From Nephrocerus scutellatus (Eukaryota; Arthropoda; Insecta; Diptera; Pipunculidae), in assembly GCA_947095585.1 (NCBI GenBank), contig OX352762.1:31534669-31598668 (forward strand): DNA of 64,000 nucleotides, written 5' to 3'. Every line of letters starts with the position of its first letter. Position 1 is the stretch's first letter. A program made the position numbers and the translations under genes. Below the pieces are notes generated by a model that saw only the letters and a program-made list of their open reading frames with translations, was not told the origin of the DNA and did not search any database. Of the stretch, positions 57,553-64,000 are shown one piece after another.

Positions 57553-57810
57553 ATGACAAAAAGTGGAAATAAGAATTTGTGGATAGAGATGTTCGATCTC
57601 CTTAAAGAAAATCCAGTACTCTGGCGAATTAAAAGCCAAGAGTTATAAAAACAAAATTAGAAAAAACCAGTCATGGGAATTATTGCTAAAGAAATTTAAA
57701 GAGATCAGGCTTGATGCGAATATAAACACACTGAAAAATCGGATAACCAACATAAAACCTTGCTACCGCCGTAAGTTGAAAAATTGTCGGAAATAAGCCG
57801 GCATGCATTT
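57553..57810 (+). pseudogene. MADF-domain protein pseudogene
   Basis: The ATG frame reads MTKSGNKNLWIEMFDLLKEN, PVLWRIKSQE. After a frame change it continues KNKIRKNQSWELLLKKFKEI, LDANINTLKNRITNIKT, then YRRKLKNC in a third frame. The series (E.FDLLKENPVLW, Y.N...K..AW..L...., D...LK.RI.N.K..YRRELK) is the MADF DNA-binding domain with its C-terminal helix. It is broken by at least two frame changes. No BESS motif or introns were seen. It could be a retro-copy or a remnant of a Harbinger accessory gene. Confidence 0.7.
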
Positions 57811-58600
57811 AGAAACGATGAGCCGAGTTCATGAAAGACTTCTGCATTCATTCTTGTAAAATTTGAGAAATCATTCGGCTCATTTATTTTTAGTTCTCTT
57901 ATTAGTTTTTCATTTGAAAAGTTTTTCTAATTTTTCAGCCATTCCGGTATCCAAATTCTACGCGTTTTTATTTCTATTTCTTCCGTTTTACTATCTGTAC
58001 ATTTGGCAGCTATCATTAATAATATTAAATTTCTTTTTTCATTCTTCTTACAAAATTTACGTCATTCCACAGGTCGCAGTTTTCGCAGTCGTTTTATTTT
58101 AACAACAAACAAAACGAAATGAAATTTTGAACAACAAACTGCACGTCATTTCTTGTAAATCTTTATTATGGAACGCAAAAATTATAAAATCAGCGCAATC
58201 GCTGAATTCTTGATAGCCATAAATTATGCGCAATACTTCGGAATAGAAGTATCGCATTCTTACTCTTAGGGGTAGGTTAACATAAATGTCGAATTGTCGA
58301 CACGTGCCATGTACTCACGATATACAAAATAACAAGGTAATATATTCCCGTGCTATATTTTGTTTATCTACTGCGCATTACGTCACTTGAATAACAATAT
58401 TTGACAGCTACTGCAATAGCAAACAAGTAAATTAAAAAAAACTTCGTTTTTTGGGTACAAAATTTTATGTATAGATCGACATACGCCATACGCCGCCCAA
58501 TCCTTTAATTTTTTTACGTTGCATTGCCAAATCATCTGTTTTTATTTCAAAGCATTTTCTTTTTTCCACACATCACACGCGCCAAATGCGAAACGCGACA
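57811..58600. other. Unassigned spacer
   Basis: A 79-codon hydrophobic frame (57863-58102) is T-rich by composition and has no recognisable homologue. Confidence 0.35.
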
Positions 58601-58609
58601 CACGTCACT

Positions 58610-58850
58610 CGCGGAAAATAAAAAAATGATATTTTTGACTTAGATACTTACAAAATTTCAGCTCTAGATTGTTTGAAAGGTAAAAAAAGGACATCAAAGA
58701 AGTCGAAAAAAAAAGTTCGACCCATCGGACGCGTCACACGCGGAATATAAAAAATGCTAATTCTGACTTAAACACTCACCAAATTTCAGCTCTCTAGGTC
58801 GTTTGAAAGGTGGTTAAAAAGGACCTCAAAGAAGTCGAAAAAAAATTGGG
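58610..58850. repeat. Tandem repeat of about 120 bp, two copies
   Basis: Two units share AATTTCAGCTCT, GTTTGAAAGGT and AAAGAAGTCGAAAAAAA. A single inverted relative occurs at 61160-61230 (TTTTTTTCGACTTCTTTGAG). Confidence 0.7.
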
Positions 58851-58929
58851 CCCATCATTAGAATCAATAATACAGAAACAATATTTATAAACGCACTATT
58901 ATTACTTGAAGCGCTTCTTTTCTCCCTAC

Positions 58930-59241
58930 GAAAATCTAAGTCACATGTCAATTTTGAAATGTCATCACAAAAGTTTGTTATAAATTTTGAAGTTTTAACT
59001 TCGCTTCGTGGTATTATTTGTTAGGTTTGCTCATTTTTATAGGCAATTTCGAAACAAATTATACCACGAAATTAAAACTTCAAAATTCATGACAAACTGA
59101 TGTGTTGATTTTCAAATTGACATGTGATTTAGTTATTCGTGCAAGACAGAGATAGAAATAAATCACCTCTAGTGGAGAGTTTACGGACTTATTTAAGATG
59201 GCGGCAAATAAGTCTAAAATAAGTTTCGAAAACAACCTAAT
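58930..59241. mobile_element. Fold-back element related to MITE E
   Basis: Arms at about 58940-59014 and 59056-59139 are inverted (GTCACATGTCAATTTTGAAA against TTTCAAATTGACATGTGA-like, and CGTGGTATTATTTG against CAAATTATACCACG). The right end carries GACTTATTTAAGATGGCGGC and CGAAAACAACCTAA, matching MITE E at 18021. Confidence 0.55.
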
Positions 59242-59489
59242 CCATAATTTCACAATTAAAAATTAGCAGTATGAAGTTAGCTGCGAAGTCGGGCAAATAG
59301 GTTCCACACGCTGCGGTAAAACAAGAAATCAAATCATAACAAGGTTCGAGTAACGGATATAATTTACTTTCATTTGACTGTACGACGCATACAGTGTATT
59401 CCGATAAAAGCGTTAAAATGAATGGGTTTTGTGGATTCTTGCGCTCGGTGTATCCTATCTTTTAACCTTTTATAAAAAAGATTGAACGA

Positions 59490-59880
59490 AATTTGTTATG
59501 ATTTATGTCGGGCCTCGGGCCTCGGGACCGTAGGGCTCCCAATCATATATTTTACAAAATTTACCCGATTTTCTTAAAATTTTATACGAATGTGTCACTC
59601 AAACACATGGGCAACACTTTTTATTAAAATTTGGAAGTGATCGGGCCCCGGGGTCAGGGGGCACCAATACGAATATTATAAAAAATTACCCAATTTTATT
59701 CAAATTTTATACGCATGTGTATCTCAGATGGACAACACTTTTTGTAAAAATTTTGAAGTGATTGGGGCACCCGTAGAAATTTTATAAAAAAAAGTATCAG
59801 ATTTTCTTTAAATTTTATACGCATGTATATGTCCGATTGACAACACTTTTTGTAAAAATTTGGAAGTGAACTTTGGAAGG
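59490..59880. mobile_element. Element C fragment (about four monomers)
   Basis: Monomers with ACCCGATTTTCTTAAAATTT, ATACGCATGTGTATCTCAGA and GAAGTGATCGGGCCCCGGGG tracts are present; both outer ends are lost. Confidence 0.7.
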
Positions 59881-59907
59881 GAATAATGCCATATTTTAGA
59901 TTATATA

Positions 59908-60168
59908 TGCTGCGTCGATTTGGCAAAGCCGGCTTGGCTTTACCGCCTTACGATGAGCACCAGTACTATAAAATGGCTTTAGTTTCCTTAATCCTGAACA
60001 TTTTTATTTACTTCGGCTTCATGTCGCTTTATCACCGCCTTACGGTGAGCGCTATAACTATAAAATGGCTTTAGTTTTAAATCCTACAAACTTTTTGGAT
60101 TTATTGTCGGCTTTATGCTTATGCGATTTTGTTGTAAGCCAAGCTGGATTAAGCAAAGCAATACAGCA
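59908..60168. mobile_element. MITE family B, copy 5
   Basis: It starts TGCTGCGTCGATTTGGC and ends AAGCAAAGCAATACAGCA, with ATA on both sides (59905-59907; 60169-60171). Internal ACCGCCTTACGGTGAGCGCT is present. Confidence 0.8.
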
Positions 60169-60255
60169 ATAGTAAATGCGTGTCAGTTCGTAAAACATGA
60201 TTTATCTTTATACAGATTTAGAAAAGGGGTTATGTTTGTGGGTGGGAATAGCATT

Positions 60256-60421
60256 AGCTGTATTGTTTTGGCAAAGCCGAAAGTAAATCCAAAAAAATTT
60301 TAGGATTAAGAAACTAAAGCCATTTTATAGTAATGGTGCTCATCGTAAGGCAGTAAAACCAAAAGCTGTTGTTTTGAGATTTAAAGTAAAACAAGCTTAG
60401 CTTTACCGAAGCAATACAGCT
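60256..60421. mobile_element. MITE family B, copy 6 (terminal A variant)
   Basis: It starts AGCTGTATTGTTTTGGCAAA and ends GAAGCAATACAGCT, with ATT on both sides (60253-60255; 60422-60424). Both outermost bases are changed in a matched way (A...T instead of T...A), giving the same end as family D. Confidence 0.8.
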
Positions 60422-61259
60422 ATTATTGTTTTAAAATTTTATGTGTTATTTGAAACAAAGCGGATATGTTGTGTGAGGGAAAGAGGGAATAGTATAGCAT
60501 TATTTTTTTGAAATTGTATATGTCGTTTCAAACAAAGCAACTGTGAAGAATGGTGACAGAAACCCAAATGGAAAACAGTAAAGAATTATATCATTTTATT
60601 TAAGATCAAAACAACTTTTATATTTTCAGTAATATAAAAATATATGAACATTTTTGCGTAATAAGTAGCCCAATTTTATTTTTCCGCTAACTTCTACATT
60701 TTTCCATGTAGTGTAACGCTATGTTCCTACTTTTTTTGTAAAAACAATGCTCTAGTTTTTTAAATTCGTGATATCAGCTTTTTTTCCTTAATAATTAATA
60801 TGATTTTGTTTGTTTGTTCGCTGTTATTTGTAAACATTAAGGTAGTAAAATGGATAGTTGCAATTTAGTCTAACGACTCAAGAGTTATTACCGAAAACCC
60901 CTGTTTTTATATTTTTCATACTAAAATTAAAAACTCAATCTCGACTTTTACCAATCAGCGTTTGATGGGACTTGTTTTAAAACAGTTATTTACCGCATGG
61001 CTTGCAATGCGTAATTTTAAGATTTTTGGAGTTTGTTGGAATTTACTTCTCAAGAATCGATTTTCATATGTATCCCGCGGTACACTAATTAGATGGGGAG
61101 TGAAATCGAGAGCCAACAAAAAGTAAGGTCATCGAGTGTTAACAAAAAGTGAAGTTAGTTTTTTTTCGACTTCTTTGAGGTATATTTTAACCACCTTTTA
61201 CACGACCAAGAGAGCTGAAAATTTCTAAGCAGCTATATCTCACACAGCATATTTGGTAT
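60422..61259. other. Unassigned AT-rich spacer
   Basis: No gene recognised. One inverted copy of the 58610-58850 repeat lies near 61160-61230. Confidence 0.35.
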
Positions 61260-61930
61260 TTAGCGTCATTTGTGGCGTGTTAATGCATGGAAAATTGAAA
61301 CTGGTATGTATCTGCTTCTACCAGAATTTGATGAGACTTGTTTTCAACAAGTGTGGTCTACGCCATCCTTCCAGCGTAGGCTTGGCCGGTCTCGCTGTCG
61401 TGTTCCATAAATCCTTCCGCAAAGGACTTTCCGAGCAGGATTCTCTTCGCTCATGCGAGCTAGGTGTCCTGCCCACCGGAGCCTACCGAGCTTAATTTTC
61501 TTCACGATGTCGACATCGCGGTAACGCTCGTAGATCTCATCATTATAGAGTCTCCGGAATCGTCCTTCCTCACATACGGGGCCAACAATTCTCCGTAAGA
61601 TTTTCTCTCGAACGCGGCTAAGAGGTCAGAATGCTTTTTGCTAAGCACCCAAGTCTCGGATCCATATGTAACTACTGGTATGACCATTGTCTTATATATC
61701 AGCAGCTTGGATGTTATGGATAAGTTCCTGGATATAAAGAGTCTTGACAGGCTATAGTAGGCTTTGTTGGCTTTAAGCAACCGTGCGCGTATTTCTGGTT
61801 CCATGCTGTTATCAGCTGCTATAGTTGACCCGAGATAGTTAAAGGATTGCACTACTTCGAATTCGCGCTCCACTATCTGAATTGAGAGACCAATGTTGGC
61901 TCTTCTACTCGCAGACGTGGCCACCATGTA
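61260..61930 (-). mobile_element. RTE/CR1-like LINE, C-terminal fragment
   Basis: The minus strand reads FNYLGSTIAADNS, IRARLLKANKAYYSLSRLFI, LLIYKTMVIPVVTYGSETWV and LSKKHSDLLAAFERK. After frame changes come GPYVRKDDS and IKLGRLRWAGHLA-like sequence down to about 61400. This is the region after the RT catalytic core. It is 5'-truncated. Confidence 0.8.
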
Positions 61931-62012
61931 TTAAGTGTTTATATATGCTTAATTAATTGTATATGTATATACACTCGATAGTATATAATAAACCGTATTG
62001 AATGTCTTCACT

Positions 62013-63194
62013 TGCTATATTGCTTTCAACCAAAGAATAAAAAAAACAACCCATAAAAATTAAAATTTTTCATCTAAATTCTCTAATCGCAGAAATTGAT
62101 ATGGGAGCCCCTCGATGGGCCATTTTTTTTTATTGTAGGAGAAAATCATCGAAACAAACATTTGACATCAGATGTTAAAATTGAAAAAGCTCAGATCATT
62201 TTATTCTGAGCACTTAGAGCACGCTCATACTCTGAGCAAATAAGAAACACGAACATTTATCTTGAGAACTCTTTGACTGCTCTGAACTAATTTATGAAAA
62301 CGCCAAATGACAGAATATTGTGAAAACTTGTTGTTCTATCTGTAAGTTGATATCGACAACAAAAAAAAACGACATCAATAAAAATACAATTCAGTAAATA
62401 AAAATGTAAGTTGAAGTAAGCATAAAACATGTATGTCTCGTTTCATTTGCTGGGTTCATTTGTGCGTGCGCTAAGATTTCTCTCTCTCTCTCCACCACCA
62501 CCAAAACCATGCAGCGCAGCCGACTGCGCAGCACACACCGCACACAGTCCATAAAGGGAGACGAATATCTGATGCCAGTACAGATATTTAAAAAATGTAT
62601 AAGGGCCTTGCGGCCGAACCCGGGACCCGATCACTACCAAATTTTCGAAAAAGTATTGTTTATTGGGTATACACATGTGTGTAAAATTTGAAGAAAATCG
62701 GGTAAATTTTTTAAAATTTTTGTTTGGGAGCCCCCCGACCCCGCAGCCCGAGGGGCCTCAAAATTTAATAGAAAGTGTTGTCTCCGGAAATACACATGTG
62801 TGCAAAATTTCAATAAAATCGGGCCATGGGAAGTGGGTTAAAAATTGATCGCAAGAATCCACGACAGACGACCGACCGACCGACGACCGACGACCGACCC
62901 ACGGGCAAGTGAAGTTAATATAGAGAATTTAAAAATACAACGTCAAACACATTGGATAGACCAGAAAATGGTTTAGCGTTAACCAAAAAAAATTTGTGGT
63001 TAAGAAATATTTAACCAAATTTTTAGTTATAATTCCCACCACCAGAGTCGACTTTTAGAAATTATATATGGATAAGTTGGCAAACACATGAAACAAAAAA
63101 TTGACCAATTGATTTGGTTAGTTTTTGCTGTTGCTTTGATCAGCCGTTAACCACAAAAAATACCTAACTCATTTTTGTTAAAAGCAATATAGCA
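62013..63194. mobile_element. MITE family A, copy 3, split by element C
   Basis: The left end TGCTATATTGCTTTCAACC and the right end AAGCAATATAGCA are 1.18 kb apart because element C lies between (62042-62935). ACT flanks both sides (62010-62012; 63195-63197). Outside the insertion the sequence follows copy 2. Confidence 0.85.
62042..62935. mobile_element. Element C, full-length copy nested in MITE A
   Basis: It begins CAACCCATAAAAATTAAAAT and ends GTTAATATAGAGAATTTA, with the same 480-bp interior, (CT)n tract and GACCGACCGACGACCGAC run as 42195-43112 in inverse orientation. The flanks are A-rich, so the target duplication cannot be fixed. Confidence 0.85.
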
Positions 63195-63199
63195 ACTAT

Positions 63200-64000
63200 T
63201 ATATAAACAGGTAAGTTACTATGTTTCCATGAAACTGAATTTAGTTGGGTTTGGTTGGGTAGGTTGAACCCCACCATGGAAACGAAATTAGTGTTAAAAC
63301 TTTCAATTGGCTACGCTAGCCTTGGAAACTACTAAACCGATTTAGATCTGGTTTTCACCATTGCACATGGTTTTTTGCCCGAAAAGTTATTGGCTAAATT
63401 TCTTTGAACAGTCGTGTTGGTCAGTGTGTGGGTGGGGGTAGTTGGGTTTTTGGTTAGTTGGGTGGGGTAAGTGGTTGAGTGATCAGCTGGATTGGGAGAG
63501 ACGGGTCAGTGTGGTTGCGGCAGTGGTCGTATGTGCAGCCGTGCAACTACTTTTTTTTAGCTAATATTGAAAACTACTCTACCGATTTTTATCAATTATA
63601 TATATATATATATATATTAATGTAATAATTTTATATAGTAAACTACATTCGGAGCTGACACGCACCATTTTTTTTATTCATATGCAGGAGGAAAAGATTA
63701 AAAAAGGTGCTTTTTAATTAACCCAAAATCCTTTTAAGCTATCGATATGGCAAGCGGAGTAGCTCCGCTTTATTATCTTATATTTTATGTACTAATTAGG
63801 AAAACGCACAACAAACTATTTTAATAGTTATTGTGATACTTGCTTAATTTTATATAGTAAACTACATTCGGAGCTGACACGCACCATTTTTTTTATTCAT
63901 ATGCAGGAGGAAAAGATTAAAAAAGGTGCTTTTTAATTAACCCAAAATCCTTTTAAGCTATCGATATGGCAAGCGGAGTAGCTCCGCTTTATTATCTTAT
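63200..64000. mobile_element. Possible Helentron/DINE-like remnant with duplicated hairpin end
   Basis: The stretch has ACTACTAAACCGATTTAGAT, a (TA)n microsatellite at 63594-63616, and a roughly 150-bp segment repeated at 63629-63780 and 63847-64000. Each copy ends with a perfect 8-bp stem hairpin, AAGCGGAG-TAG-CTCCGCTT. The layout resembles Helentron-type elements, but the terminal CTRR of Helitrons is not seen. Confidence 0.35.
63629..64000. repeat. 150-bp direct repeat, period 218 bp (second copy cut by window edge)
   Basis: Two nearly identical copies start TTTTATATAGTAAACTACAT and run through GGAGGAAAAGATTAAAAAAG to the hairpin at 63752-63770. Confidence 0.9.

Noticed and set aside
57863..58102. 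Hydrophobic 79-codon ORF as a small membrane protein
   Set aside because: It is T-rich sequence with no start context, no homologue recognised and no neighbouring gene structure.
63629..64000. Firm call as a Helitron 3' end
   Set aside because: The hairpin is followed by tattatCTTA and not by CTRR, and no 5' TC end was found.

Overview
The window is eukaryotic nuclear DNA, most likely from a higher dipteran fly. This is inferred from two intron-containing insect-type genes whose short introns are 52-77 nt, AT-rich intergenic DNA, and a dense mix of Ty1/copia, jockey/CR1-like and RTE-like LINEs, mariner, Helitron, PIF/Harbinger and many MITEs. The species cannot be named from sequence alone.

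Only two host genes are supported. On the minus strand (16313 to 4120) lies a complete, 15-exon Fanconi anaemia gene FancI. All 14 splice junctions can be placed with GT/AG ends and consistent phase, giving a 1452-residue protein. Thirteen introns are 52-77 nt; intron 5 has swollen to 7.0 kb through at least eight insertions. On the plus strand (45582-47074) lies the small-subunit ribosome biogenesis factor Ltv1 (479 residues), whose first coding exon is only the ATG. The two genes work in unrelated pathways (crosslink repair; 40S assembly) and are 29 kb apart.

Everything else is mobile-element debris. 1-4 kb: LINE fragment, tandem-repeat element C, a SINE. 16.4-22 kb: MITEs, several nested. 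22.1-33.3 kb: a PIF/Harbinger transposase fragment, then a degraded copia element (minus strand) that hosts a coding-less LTR element and an RTE-like LINE, then a plus-strand LINE and a second Harbinger transposase fragment. 33.9-35.6 kb: an LTR-like segment with two internal tandem arrays, and a 560-bp TTA-flanked element carrying a MADF-domain remnant. 36.5-40.9 kb: two decayed RNase-H-bearing LINEs. 41-45.4 kb: MITEs and a full element C. 47-53 kb: MITEs, element C and family I repeats. 53.6-56.7 kb: a second copia element. 57-64 kb: MADF pseudogene, fold-back DNA, MITEs, a LINE 3' piece and a duplicated hairpin-bearing end.

The most interesting structure is a set of three MITE families (called A, B and D here) that differ inside but share a (T/A)GCTGTATT-like terminus and produce 3-bp target duplications in 11 of 11 intact copies (AAT, ATT, ATA, ACT, AAA). 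A second notable element is C, present about ten times, built from roughly 120-bp monomers that each carry a palindromic ACACATGTGT core and a GC-rich palindrome. Coordinates of degenerate elements are approximate; all family names of the form element C or MITE B are labels used only in this answer.
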